A DNA stretch of 64,000 nucleotides, from positions 21,070,928 through 21,134,927 of the forward strand of contig JAKSZT010054215.1 of NCBI GenBank assembly GCA_026826555.1, given 5' to 3'. A model generated the notes under the pieces. That model was not told where the DNA came from, did not search any database, and worked only from the letters and a program-made list of their open reading frames with translations. Position numbers and translations under genes: made by a program. Below, one piece after another: positions 31,391 to 43,266 of this stretch. The DNA comes from Tolypeutes matacus. Taxonomy: Eukaryota > Chordata > Mammalia > Cingulata > Chlamyphoridae. How positions within the stretch are numbered: position 1 is the first letter of the stretch; every line of letters begins with the position of its first letter.

Positions 31391-33714
31391 GCAGTGCTAA
31401 GCTTCCTGGGTAGAGCGTGCTGGAAGGACATTGCAGGATGGAGAGGATTCCTGCAATTCTCACTTGGTGGGGATGGTGAAATGGGATGTGGTCCTTGAGT
31501 AAGGCCTGCTCCAGCCCTGGGGCCCAGAACGTGGTCCCTCTGTGGCCTTGTAGCCTTGGTATAGCGATGATCTTTCTGTAGCTCTCTATTCAGAAACCAG
31601 AACCCCAATGGCCCGCCCGCTTTGGAGACCTCCTGCCCATACCAATACCAGACCTCCCCCAGCAAAGCCTTGTGGGGTCAACGTCCACAGAGCAGTTGTT
31701 CCTGCTACATGCCCCCCACCCTTGCCCCGCATTTCCTGTGTGCTCTGAAAGCCCTGCCCCTGCTTGTGCCTGGACTCCCACCACGCCCACCTACTGGTTG
31801 CAGATCATCTGCTCCCTGCCTGTACTGTGTGTGTGTGTGTGTCCTATTGCTTGCCCAGCAACCCCAGAGCAGCTCTGGCCTGGCTACCCAGTGAACTTCC
31901 CTACCAACTGATGGCCTAAACACACCTCCTCCATGAGATCTGACCCCCTTCCAAAGTTGCCCTTCCTTGAGTACTTTCTCTCAGCCCTAGGGTACCATGT
32001 GAAGTTTCCTTTTTATCTTATACTCTTCTATCACAGTTAACAATTCTTTATATTAAACTTCCCCTATTTACCCTACATTGTGGTTTCTGTCTGCTGATTA
32101 GACCCAGCCTATTCCACTACATCAGTAAAGAAGAGATGATAGCATCTATATTTCAGATTTATTTTATGTATCAAATGTAAAGCCCATAGCACACTGCCCT
32201 GCTCATCTGGTTTGCTCAGTTTTCCTTTGCCTTAGGTACTAATGTCTTTTCATAGATAACAAGGGGAGCCATTGTCACTGAGTACCTTCCAGGCACCAGC
32301 CACTTGACCTGATGGCACTGACGTACATGTGGTTAGTCGTAGAGGAGGAGAGAGAGGTTCAGAGAGGCCAAAGGGGTTATCCAGGGTCATGCATGTGGTA
32401 TTGGGTGAAGCCAGGCTGGGAACTCGGGTTGCCAACCCTCCAAGTCCCATTCCAATGCCTTGCTGGACTTCCTTCTAGAGCCCTAAGCCTTCCTTCTTTT
32501 CACTGAAATGAGAACAATCCCCTATGCAACAAAAGCACCTGTGTCTCACCACTCACTTCGTGATGAGAGTAGCAGAGCAGCAGAAGAATCATTTTCTGTA
32601 GTTCTTTCATAATGGCTTGACTAAGAGATGGTGCCTTAAAAGAAAGGTCTGACTCATTTGAGAGCTACGACTCTGTGGTTTTCTTTTCTCTCTGCATTGG
32701 CTTCCAAATGAGGCCCGAGGAACCTGCCCTTGGAACCGATGCTGTGAGCTCGGACAAGTATGTGCGGGACTGCTAAAAGCTCCACTTGGAGCAAATCCCA
32801 CTGCTTCGAATCAGATTTATGGAATTTTGCAGCAGCAGTGGATCAACTGTATGGTTTGTCACTTGAACCTAACTTCTAAAAGGGCAGCAATCTTTGTTAT
32901 AGTCCCAAGGGCCTGGTAAGAGTAGAGGCTCACCAAATGCTAAATGGATGAACTTGCAAGGCCAAGGATTCACCATATTTCCTTATATACAGGGCTTCAT
33001 TAGGGTATTTTAAAATAGAATTAAAAAAAAAAAAAAAAAACCAAGAGGAATTGAGTGAGTGTAACTTAATAGGAATGTCTTTTTTTTTCTTTTTTCTTTT
33101 TTCTTTTTTTTAACAAATCAATGCATGATACCATGGCTGTAACGATATATTCCAATTACTGAACTTCCCCTAATTAGAACTTACTTAACCTGTGTTTCAT
33201 CTCTCCAGATGTTATTCTTTTCCTGGTGCCAGCCAATCAGTCTGTTGGTGTGGTAACAATCAATAGTAAGTGGTTTGGAATAAACGTTCTATCCCAGTCA
33301 GTAGCCTAGTGGCTTTTTAATGGGAGCCCCTTGGGAAAAATTGCCTAGTGCCTGGCAGAGAATTCTACACAGGGCTTCTCCTCCATGCATGCCTGCTGGC
33401 ACTGATGATGATGTGATGATGGCAAGACCTTAAAATAAAGCACTGACAGGGGTAGTGGAAATTCAGGCAGAGTGGAAAGGCCCAAGAGAGGGTGTTTTGG
33501 ATTGTGCAATCTCCTGGTGCCTAATAGTTCTATATAGTTGTGCCATAGCTCATTATAAAAAAATCCAAGCCACAATGGCAACGGCAAGAAGACTTTCTAC
33601 ATCTGTTATAGAGGTATAGAGGTGAAATCATATATACATCAAATCCCTCAACCCAAAAACAAAAATCTCGTTTCTTATTTCCCAGAATTACCTTTCTTGT
33701 TTCCTCTTTTCCAT
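31391..33714. other. Intronic sequence with one MIR
   Basis: 32270-32470 reads as an antisense MIR (CACTGAGTACCTTCCAGGCA ... AGAGGCCAAAGGGGTTATCC). Other content: a short TG run near 31829, an A run at about 33022-33039 and a T/C-rich tract at 33079-33110. No exon recognised; 31590-31911 has overlapping frames on both strands without a domain. Confidence 0.5.
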
Positions 33715-34085
33715 TTTTTTAATTAGAGAAGTTGTGGGTTTACGGAACAACCATGCATAAAATACAGGATTCTCGTATACCACCCTATTATTAATACCTT
33801 GCATTAGTGCAATACATTTCTTACAATTGATAAAATCACATGTGTGTGATTGTACTGTTAACTATGGCCCATGGTTTAACTTGGAGCTCACTGTGTGGTG
33901 CAGTTCCATGGCTTTAAAAAATTTTTTTATTCTATTACCATATAGACAACCTAACATCGCCCCTTTTAACCCCACTCAGATATGGATTTCAGTGCTGTTA
34001 ATTATGTTCACAATGTTATGTCACCATTAGCACCACCCATTACCAAAACATTTCCATCTTTCCAAATAGAAACTCTGTACATTTT
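33715..34085 (-). mobile_element. L1 LINE 3' region, antisense
   Basis: Phrases TTTACGGAACAACCATGCAT, GGATTCTCGTATACCACCCT, TTGTACTGTTAACTATGGCC and GTGCTGTTAATTATGTTCAC are antisense L1 3' sequence. Its 5' boundary fades near 34085. Confidence 0.7.
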
Positions 34086-34319
34086 AAGTCTTAACTCCCT
34101 TCTTTTCCATTTTAATATGATGAGAAAGGGATATAGAAAGAGAGTAAAGAATTTTTTTCTTTTTAGAAATACCAGGATGTGAAAACAGTGGTGTCCCTAC
34201 TTATGGCTAAAAATCTCCTTTAATATGGGGTTGCCCCAAAATAGGGAGCAGATGTAAATCCAAACCCTTTCACGTTTAGAGGTTTACTGGGTGAAGCTTG
34301 GTAGAGCTATCTCAACTGG

Positions 34320-34515
34320 CACAGAGCCTGTTCATTTATTCGTTCTTTCAACAAATATTTATAGAGCACCTGCTATGTACCAATCGCAGTAACAGGCATA
34401 GGATACAACATGAAATTGTAGCCCCAGGCAGGTGGGCATTTTGCTTTCTTGTATCCCCATTACCTGAAGTACAGTCCCTTGGAGGCATCAATAAAAGTTT
34501 GTTGACTCAATGAAT
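34320..34515. mobile_element. Two L2 3' ends, opposite orientation
   Basis: 34325-34410 reads as antisense L2 (TTCAACAAATATTTATAGAG, CACCTGCTATGTACC). 34440-34515 reads as a sense L2 tail (TATCCCCATTACCTGAAGTA, AATAAAAGTTTGTTGACTCA). Together they form a diverged inverted pair. Confidence 0.5.
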
Positions 34516-35829
34516 GGTCCTAGTTCTCACGGCCTTGAAGCATATGGTTTCTTGTTTGGACAGCATTTTTATGCCAGTAAAATCTTAGTTAAATGACCAA
34601 CAGGGGAGCATTAAGGAGAAAATGAGAGGTGAGTCCCTGCAGGGTAGCAAGCCGCCTTCAAGGTGTGTGAAAAGGGGTTGTGGTGAAGCTGTTGTCTGGT
34701 TCCCACTGGCAGTGTGTAGAGGGATTGACTACAAGATCATAAGACTGATTCTCACATGTGATTTGTGGAAATGAGCCTCCAGACGCTGGAGCTGCACTGT
34801 GTCCAGGAACATTGCGGCTCTACTTTATCACACTTTGGGAGAGAGCAGGCTCTATCACCTCCTTTCTCGAAGCTCAACCATATGTTCCCACACATCTGAA
34901 TATGTCTGCACCAGAACAGGAGTCCTAGGGCAAAGGCTGAGTTGCTTGCCAAAAATTAGGAGCAATTCCTTCTCCTTGGCTGGGCCTGACTTTGTTTTGT
35001 TTTTAAATAATCGATGCACTAAAAGTTTCAAGAGACAAGAAATTAGTCAAAGGATTTGTCTGCTGCTTCCTTGGGAAATACCCAATATCCCATGACGTTC
35101 AGATGGTACCTGGATGGGTTCACTCTTCAGAATGTGAGATTTGTTTTTCTTTTTTTCCAACAACCTAAATACATCCCAAACCCCTACTTTTTGTGGGGGT
35201 GGCTTTGCCTGCCATGGCACATCTGCTTCAAAGTGGGGGGAACATTCCAGGATTTTTATAACCTTTCCTGGATCAGAGATAATTGGCAGTGCTGATGGCC
35301 AATCGTAACTCCATTGCTTCATTACAGACAGCTTCAAAGGACAGGCCTCTAGTCTTTAGTACCATTATTAACCAGCAAGCTGTCGTTCTGAGGACAAAGA
35401 TTGCTCTTTGCTATGTTGCAAGCACACATATTTCATTTGTTATAATCATGTGAATTTCATCTTTTTTGAAAAGATTCACACAGCTCTTGAGTGACTTGAT
35501 CATTGTAGTTAAGATTTGATTTGTTATTTCCATCTTTGTTTCTGAAAGGGAGAGAAAAATCATTAAATAAATGATGATTTTCAGGAGGCAAAATGGGGAA
35601 TTTGACCAAGGGTCCCTGGAACACACATTTGCCTAAATTTGCCATTCACTAGGAAGCATCTAATAGCTAAAGAGAGTTTGGGGATTAATTTTTAGATTTC
35701 AGTAATTCTTGCTACTCTTCTTGTCCATTATTGCAATCATCAAGGAGTAACACTCTTGGATTTACAGTTACCCTCTATTGTGGGCCTGCCCAGGAACAAT
35801 TTTATTAATATCACTCTTCATTTTCCTAG
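34516..35829. other. Intron upstream of the large ALPK2 exon
   Basis: No exon or clear repeat recognised. It ends with a pyrimidine-rich acceptor (CACTCTTCATTTTCCTAG), with the AG at 35828-35829. An in-frame TAG lies immediately before the exon, so coding cannot extend further left without splicing. Confidence 0.6.
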
Positions 35830-38800
35830 GTACAAATTCAGGAAGCAGTCAGGGAGGGAGCCTCTCTCAGCCAGATGCCAGATTTCTCAGAACCTCCAGG
35901 GGAGGAGTCTCCATTCACTGGGACCACAATGACTTCCCTCCCCAGTTTAGGAGGGATCCACAAGGAAAATGCATCATTGACCCAATACCTGGAAGTAGAA
36001 AGCCACACTCAAGGCCTAAAGCATGAAGGAAAACAAGACCAAGACCGAGAGCACAACACGTTTAGAGGATCCTGGGGAGACCTGGAACAGGAGCTAAGCA
36101 TCTCAGAAGCCAGTTATGAACACGTGTGCCCCTGTGAACTCTCAGCACATTTTCCCCAGGATGGCAGTGCTGAACTCTGTGAGCCCGAGGCTCTATCTAT
36201 TGCTTCCCCTCAATACCTCACATCCTCAAATACTGTCCTCAACTTGGAAAATGTGTGTGATAGGTCAAGGGTCAGAGAAGCAGCACGTTTAATAGACTGT
36301 TTTGCAACAGGTGACCAAGCGACATGTTGTGATATCGTGGATCCTCCCATTGAAGCACCAGTTGATACATATTTGCCTCAAGAAATTTGCTCCATGGACT
36401 CAGAGCTGGCAGAAGACCCAAGCAAAGTATCTGATTTCTGTTCTCCTGATGACAAGATACCAGAAGTTCTTCTGGAACTACAAAGTTCAGAGCCTCCACA
36501 ATCCACACGCAGAAGCAGCAAGGATAGAAATTCACCCTTGTCACCTCTTTTTCTCAGTACTTTCACCTGGAAAATTTCACAAGTGGCCAGTGAAGGTGCC
36601 ACAGGAGAAAATCTAGCAGAGGTGGAGAAGTCTGCCTCCACATTGGCCTGTATGGTGAAGGCTAATCTAGAGAGGCTGAGCCCCAGCAACTCCAGAGAGC
36701 CTGAGGAAAGGCAACCTCTTTCCTCTGAGAATAACTCTTTTCTGCAACTCAAAGAAGGGAGTGTTGAGAACCCCAGTACCAGTGTCAAGGACAACACAGA
36801 CACACCAACCACTCATAGTTCAATTATGAAGTTTCTTCTGGAGAAGCCAATGACATTAACTGCTAATACTGAAAGTCTTCAGGTGACTGGGAAGAGTGAG
36901 GTCACATCATCTATTCCCATGACCACCGAAGTCCGCCCAGCCAAATACTTGTCTGTTTCAATTGCTGAAAGCAACTATGCAGATGGCATTGATGAGAACT
37001 TACCTCAGGCACCAGATGAAGATTTTTTCCAGTTTCCTTCCAATATACAGTTGGGTCATATTTTAAATGGTTCCACAGCTGAATCCATAAAAGAGCCATC
37101 TTGCATGGCACCCAGTGTCCCAGGAATCCCTGCCCATGTTCCCCAGCCCACAGAGAGAGAGAGTGTCTGTAGCACTCTCCCTCTTCAGACTAACAACAAA
37201 TCTGGAGATAAGAGCCAGACTGTGGACAAACCAGACAGCAGGAGCCTTGAAGAGAGTTTCCAAGAAAAAGGAAGTGAAATTGAGCAGAGTTTCCACCAGA
37301 AGGGCCTGCCTCACCAGGGCTTTCTCTCTCCTCCCCTGGAGGAGTCTAAAGAGAGTGGGCTAGGACATTGGGAACCAGTCAATAAGCTGAAGATTTTAAC
37401 TCTGGAGCCTTCTATTTCAGAAACCTGGCCACCAAGTCAACTGACAAATTCTGGCTGCAAGGAGTCAGAAGCTGTTCCCATTATTCCTAACAGGGTCTCA
37501 CACATATCTGAAGTTCTAAAAGCAGATGCTTCTGTGGAGGAACTGGACTCCTCTGAAATAGCAGCATCACCTACCTGTCCTCAGTGCGAGTCCGACTCCA
37601 TCTATGCTAATAAGAGAGTAATTCATGAAAGGGCAAAACCAGCCAGCAGCACAAATTGGAATATTCTTTCTTCCCTGGGTTTTTGCCAGCCCAGACTCCT
37701 GGAGTCATCCGTGGATCCTATAGATGGAAGGGAACCATGTGTCACAAATTCACTGTCAGAGGCTTCCATAACTGGAGTGAAGGAACATGGTAACAATATT
37801 AGTCAAAACCATGCAGAAAACCAACTCAAAGTGGATCACCATGCTTTCTTTAAACAGATTCTGACCTGTCCTAATATCTTAGAGTCCTCTGTAGATCCTA
37901 TTGATGAAACAGGTGTTATAGAGTGCTCTGGGGCTGAAAAACCAGAGTCTTTTGTATCCATACTGGGGGTCATCAAAGAGAAGAGTACATTAAATGATGG
38001 AAACTTGGGCCAGAAAGTGGAAATCCAGCCTGCCATTTTGCAAGTCCCATGTCCTGAGGAAAGTGGGAAAACCATTCCAAGTGAAAACAACATAAACCAA
38101 AGCCAAGAAGACAGTGAGAGAGGGGAGGCTGAACAAAGTAAAAATGACAAAGTGAGAGTGGAAGTCCAGCCTGCCACTTTGCAAGCCCTGTGTCCTGATG
38201 AAGGTAGCAAACCCATTCCAAGTGAATGTAGCATAAACAAAACACAGGAAGGCAGTGAGAGAAGTTTAGGAGAGGCTGAACAAAGGAAAAATGAAAACGC
38301 AGAATTTATTGTCCCTACTTTACCTCTTGCAATAATGATTCATTCTTCTGCTGGAGTTGGTACTAACAACTCCACAGGCCAAATTCATGACATCCCTGAA
38401 AATGACTTAGCTGGTCCCAGAAACCATCAATATATACTTCCTTACTCAAACAAAAGTGGAAATATTGAGAATGAATGTGCTAAACATTTGCCTTCTTCTA
38501 GTGGTCTTGCTTTATCGCCATTTACTTCAGCTCCTGAAGAAAACATCTCCAGTCTGTCAATATGCAACAAAATTGAGGGACCTAAAATAGAGGAGCCTCA
38601 AATTGGGGAAACCAGGCCCTCAAACACATTTGGCTTGCCAGCAGTGACTTTGGAGTTCACTCCAGGAGAATGTGTGTCCTCAGGGAAATCTTCTAAATTA
38701 CTGCAGGACCCATGTCACAAGGACTTCACCCTGGGCAGTGTGAAGAAGCCAAGGGAGGAAGAGCAACTCCTTCACAGAGAAGCCCAAAATTATCAATTTC

Positions 38801-39055
38801 CCAGGACCCTACTAGGAGTGCCTGAGCCAGAGGAAGTCAAGAAGCAAGAATCCTCAGGAAGTGGAAATTTAGCCGAAGGAGTCAAAAAGAAAATTCTGTC
38901 CAGGGTGGCAGCCCTGAGGCTGAGATTGGAAGAGAAGGAAAACGTCAGAAAGAACTCAAGCTCTCTTAATAAGATTCCTAAACTTGAAACATCAGCATCA
39001 TGCACAGAAGAGAAAAAAGACCAAAAAAAGCCACCTTGTAAAAGAGAAGAGAAAG
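35830..39055 (+). CDS. ALPK2: ALPK2 large central exon (alpha-protein kinase 2)
   Basis: This 3226-nt exon encodes 1075 full codons plus one base, open throughout. It gives the long, poorly ordered central region of ALPK2, a vertebrate atypical alpha-kinase linked to heart development. The start is set by the acceptor AG at 35828-35829; the frame begins VQIQEAVREGASLSQ and contains EEPSPFTGTT-like text (SEPPGEESPFTGTT) that I recall from human ALPK2. The end is set by the donor GAAAG|GTGAG at 39055/39056. Composition is rich in Ser, Glu, Pro and Asn, with no folded domain seen. Two repeat patterns occur: LESSVDPID twice, 60 codons apart, and a 47-codon tandem unit at 38017-38301. The open frame runs on into the intron to 39189, which is read-through and not coding. 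The Met at 35875 is internal. Upstream exons for the first Ig-like domain were not found in the window. Confidence 0.93.
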
Positions 39056-39199
39056 GTGAGGCTCTATTGATTTCTATCATTGTTGTAAGATCAGATGTCA
39101 AGTTCCCATGTCCTCCAGAGTACTTTGCAATTAGGCTGAGAGTCCACCAGGTGGGTGCTGATGCTATGGTTAATGGTCAGGTGGCTTGAGCGTTTAGGC

Positions 39200-39387
39200 C
39201 AGAGGTTCTCAAACCTGAGCGGGCATCAGCATTGCCTGGATGGCTTGCTGAGACCCAGGCAGCTGGACCTTACCCTCAGCCTTTCTGATTCACTGGGTCT
39301 GGGGTAGGACCAAAGAAATACATTTCTAACAAGTTCTCAGGTGATGTTGATGCTTCTGGGCTGGGGACCACACTTTGAGAACCACTG
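39200..39387 (+). mobile_element. MER5A hAT DNA transposon
   Basis: Nearly complete: starts CAGAGGTTCTCAAACCTGAG, carries TCTGATTCACTGGGTCTGGG and CATTTCTAACAAGTTCTCAG, and ends CACTTTGAGAACCACTG, so the inverted ends are present. The flanks GTTTAGGC (39192-39199) and ATGTAGGC (39388-39395) agree at 6 of 8 positions, fitting the 8-bp hAT duplication. It sits 145 bp inside the intron that follows the large ALPK2 exon. Confidence 0.93.
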
Positions 39388-40579
39388 ATGTAGGCTGCCT
39401 GTAGGTATGGTTAATTGTGGGAGTGGGATTAAGATGCTTTCCGTTTAATCATACTTAAAAAAAATTAAGAAAATAAACAAAAGCATTGATCAGTGTAGCT
39501 AAATAGTATAAGTGAATAGGTCACATATCAAGCAGAATTGAAAGAAATAAACATTTAGGTTCAACCTGGGATTCTGCCCTTGAATCAGTCATTTTCATTT
39601 AAAATGTCTTAATTTAACATTGATTTTCCTTCCAAATTTGAGTATAAAATTTCTTTCCAACCCACCTTCTCCTTTACATGAGTCTAACAACCTCAGACCA
39701 CTTGAGCCTCAAAAGCCCCTGCAATTACAGCTGTTTCTGCTTTACCCAGGGAATCCTTTCAGCCTAAATTCTGTTCCAGATCCCGATGCTGAAGAAATTT
39801 GTCAAAAATTCTAGCTGCTTTTATTCCAGAGCTCTTCTTTTCCTTCCCATGAAACTTGGTAGAAGTCAGAAGAGGAGCATGGCAGACAGATGGCAGTGCA
39901 GTTGGTAAGGAGAGCGCCAGGGACTCTTCAGCCCACAGGGAGGACTTCCCTGCTCTCAGCCCAAGGCCTTGGACTTGGATGCTGGTGCTTGTTATTCCTA
40001 ACACCAAACGGGCCCCCAGCCCCTGTGGCACCCAGGATTTGATTCAGAACTGTCTCCTGTAGAGTTTGGGCTCCAGTCATTAGTCCATTGTAAAACCTAT
40101 TTAAAGAGAATGAAAAAAAAAAAAAAACAGAGAGAGAGAATAAAGCAATCCTTGCAAAATATCTCAAAAGTGGTTTCAGCCCAATGGGAAACAATCTATT
40201 TGGAATTCCCGAACCTGATCATACAAGTTACTCGTGGGAAAATGACCATCCAGATAACCACATGCTGTTGCAATTTGACTTCAGTTGCAGCACAGCCCCA
40301 CCCACCCACCCAGCACCCAAGGCCTGCAAAGACAGAAAACACCGCATTCTGGGAAGGGGTGGTGCTAGTGAAGCAGGTACCTGCTTGGGCAGCCAACCAC
40401 ATCCTGGGAGGGTCCTGTTGGGAGCAATGGGTTGGAGAAAATCAAAGTCCTTTCCAGGTCAAACCAGACCAATATGGTAGTGAAGGACCATTACCAATGC
40501 ATCCCAAGACATGGAATCTATTAAGAGGCAAAGATTGGGATTTGGGGACATTTGCAGGTATTTTCATCCCATGTGGGAG

Positions 40580-40775
40580 GAGGCTACAGCGTAGTGGTTT
40601 GGAACATGGGTTGCTTAGTTCCAATCTGGCTTCTGCCAGTAACTGGGTAGCTTTGGACAAGTGCCTTAGCCTCTGAGTGCCTCGTTTTCCTCACCTGTAA
40701 AAGGGTTGTTGGTAATAGAACTCATCTCAGCCATAAACATGCAAAACAATTTGAAAGATGCCTGGCCCAGCACAG
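40580..40775 (+). repeat. MIR SINE, sense
   Basis: TTGCTTAGTTCCAATCTGGC, CTTCTGCCAGTAACTGGGTA, CTTTGGACAAGTGCCTTAGC and CGTTTTCCTCACCTGTAAAA follow the MIR consensus in sense orientation. Confidence 0.72.
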
Positions 40776-40798
40776 CCCTTATGGTTGATAGCTCCTGC

Positions 40799-40840
<42 letters not shown>

Positions 40841-40853
40841 AATAATATTATTA
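40799..40853. repeat. (ATT)n microsatellite
   Basis: A run of more than ten TAT/ATT units that turns into AATAATAATATTATT at its right end, giving a self-complementary junction. Likely polymorphic in length. Confidence 0.95.
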
Positions 40854-43118
40854 AATGAAAAACAAGTCAATTCTATTGTAAGTATTATGCACATGAAGTA
40901 AATTAAGAACTTCGTCAGGTACAAGATGGTTATGTCTGGGTTAATACCAGCCTAGTATTAGAAGAAAGACTGGTGCTTGCACACAGATTCTCCTTTGAAG
41001 AATTCAGGAAAGGTGGAAACCCTTTGGTGGGGGAGCAGTCAGAGGACCCTCACCTAAGTTACTTTAGTAGGTCAACAGCTAAGTGGGAGTCAGAGGCTGG
41101 TTTGCCCATTCATCGGTTGGACCTCAACCCTATAGTCTTGTCACAGCATCAGAGGAGTTGCCATTTGGAGCTGGCCCTTCTCTCTTGTGTGGGGGATTTC
41201 CTTTGCAAGGAAAGATGGAAAAACATGGGCACCCACGGCACCCCATCCTAACTACAGACCAGCACTACAGCACTCCTTGAAAGAATCATCCGCCTGACCT
41301 TAAATAAGCCTTGGTCACCATATTCACTGGTTTAGTAAGAACATGCTATTTTATACAGTGACTTCACTTATGTGTGATAATTAATGCAGCGAGAAGTTAA
41401 TAAGAATCTGCTGTGCACACTAATCTTAAGCATCGATGCAGATTCTCCTCCGGCATTTGACATTTGGGACTGTAGCATTCAGAGGGCCCACCCTTGAGCA
41501 ACAGCCTGCCGCTTTTCACTTATTACTTCTAAGTTTTCATTATGGGTTTCCAACTGCTACCAATTCCTTTAAGAGTCTGCTCTACCAGCAGGCAATCAAG
41601 AGTTTTTGTGTATATGTGTTTGCTTTCTCCCCCTAGGATAAACCACAGCTATTTCACTGTTTAAAAATAATAATAATAAAAAAAAAACGTTGCCACAGAG
41701 AGATACCCAGGCTACGGAGTGTCGCGTTCCTTCTGGTGCTGATGGCTTTTGTGAGACCCAGAGAACCCCGAGTCCTCAGCACTGCTTCTGCACCCTTTGG
41801 GTGGCACCTTAACTGTGTATCCAGCAGTCTGGAGCCCACTCTGCCATCCCCCAAAGAGACAGATTTAACAGCCTCCTGCCCAGTGACCTGGGGGTGGGGG
41901 TAGGGGATAAGGGCATGGGAGGGGTTGACTTAGATGATTCTGAGAGAAGTGAAACAAACATGGGAATAACCTTTTTTCGACATTCAAAGGTTAGCACACC
42001 AGGGGCCTTCTTCATCCTTTTCCCTGAGCTCTTGGCCAGAATACATACAGAAAAGGACTCTAACTACACTCCCAGGCCTGGTTGAGCCCCTCGGCCTACA
42101 TTTCTATCTCTATCCCACACAAACAGGGAGCCTTTGCAAAGCCCTGGCTTCATTCAATGCAGGCCTCTCTTCAGAGCCATCCAAAAGGCCAGCCCAAAGA
42201 CCATCATTTGGTTGTGCTCCAGACCCAAACAGCTCTACTTTTAGTACTTGCAATGGGCTGTGGATGGGGTTGGCCCCAAGTCACCTGTGAAGACTGCTGT
42301 CTCATTGTGTTAGAAGGGTCTTTGAGGAAATATGTCCCAGCTGAGGAGGCTTGGTTAAGATTGGACCCAGGGTTTGAGATTGAGAATGAGAACTACGCAC
42401 TAGTATGGCTGGAGCAGGAGCCCGTAGGTCCAAATGAACTGAAATGGGTTTTGCCATCAGTATGTACTAGGTATGTTTGCTCTCTCTTGATTATGCACTT
42501 GACTCCCACGGTAGTGTTAAAATTTCAAATTAAAGTATTGAGCCTCAGCTACTCTCTGGTTGAATAGCCCATTAGCATTCCTGGGCACAGAATAAACTTT
42601 TAAATATGCATTGTTACCCAAGAGTCTGGCAGCACCAAGGAGAGATGGGAAGCACATTTAATGCACTGAATGTTCCACAGTAGTGGACTTTGAGGCAACA
42701 GAGCAAACAAAGCATCATTATTGATAACTTTTGGCTTGGCTGTGGATTATATAAGGTTTTGTAATGATATCCTTCTTTGTATTAGAAGTCTGTAGAAATT
42801 TGGTTTGTAATAGACTAGCATCATATTTCCAGTAATCTCACTGCCTACCAAATTATTCTGATCACCTGGCCTGGTCTTCCATCCCAGAGAGAGCGTAGTA
42901 GGCTTCCAGGTGTTAATCCTTATCTTGTTCTAATGTCTATGCTGCCGCCCAGTGGCTGCCCTGACTAATTAGACACTTGCCTAGCATGCCAAGCGCTCTT
43001 CCCTGATACAAAGTACAATCCCCATCTCTCGGGATGAAGTGAGAATTAAGTGAAATAAAATGGAAAAGTCCTTTGCAATTACTATAGTAATAATGAACTG
43101 CAAATCTCTTTTTTCTAG

Positions 43119-43266
43119 CTCCAGTATTACTGAAAAGGATCCAAGCCGAGATGCTCCCTGACCATTCTGGAAATGTAAAATTAAGCTGCCAGTTTGCAGA
43201 AATTCATGAAGATTCTACTATCTGGTGGACAAAAGATTCAAAGTCAATAGCCCAAGTGCAGAGAAG
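43119..43266 (+). CDS. ALPK2: ALPK2 exon, first half of second Ig-like domain
   Basis: 148 nt. The base carried over from the previous exon plus CT makes an Ala codon, then [17 protein letters not shown] and [20 protein letters not shown] follow. This is the A to C part of an I-set Ig-like fold, with the first core cysteine at 43187-43189 (LSC) and the conserved Trp of strand C (IWW). Acceptor AG at 43117-43118. The donor is AG|GTGCAA at 43266/43267, which lacks the usual G at +5 and so looks weak. The exon ends with two bases of a Ser codon completed by the next exon. The Ig domain lies just before the kinase domain, as in known ALPK2. Confidence 0.93.

Larger units (their letters stand above)
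39388..43118. other. ALPK2 intron
   Basis: Contains an A-rich/GA tract near 40110-40140, a MIR and an (ATT)n repeat listed separately. No further exon was recognised. Frames at 40110-40676 and 42082-42567 lack any ALPK2 similarity that I can see. It ends with a good pyrimidine tract, TCTCTTTTTTCTAG. Confidence 0.6.

Noticed and set aside
35778..36026. Open frame starting with a signal-peptide-like MWACPGTILLISLFIFLG
   Set aside because: It begins in the intron, crosses the acceptor in a different frame from ALPK2 and is a shadow of the large exon.
39056..39189. C-terminal extension of the large open frame
   Set aside because: A consensus donor GAAAG|GTGAG at 39055/39056 joins in phase to the Ig exon, and the residues after it show no ALPK2 similarity.
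40110..40676. 188-codon open frame
   Set aside because: Starts in an A-rich/GA simple tract and ends in a MIR; no ALPK2 similarity or splice sites in phase.
42082..42567. 161-codon open frame in the intron before the Ig exons
   Set aside because: No domain recognised; lacks a plausible acceptor and donor in phase with the ALPK2 exons on either side.
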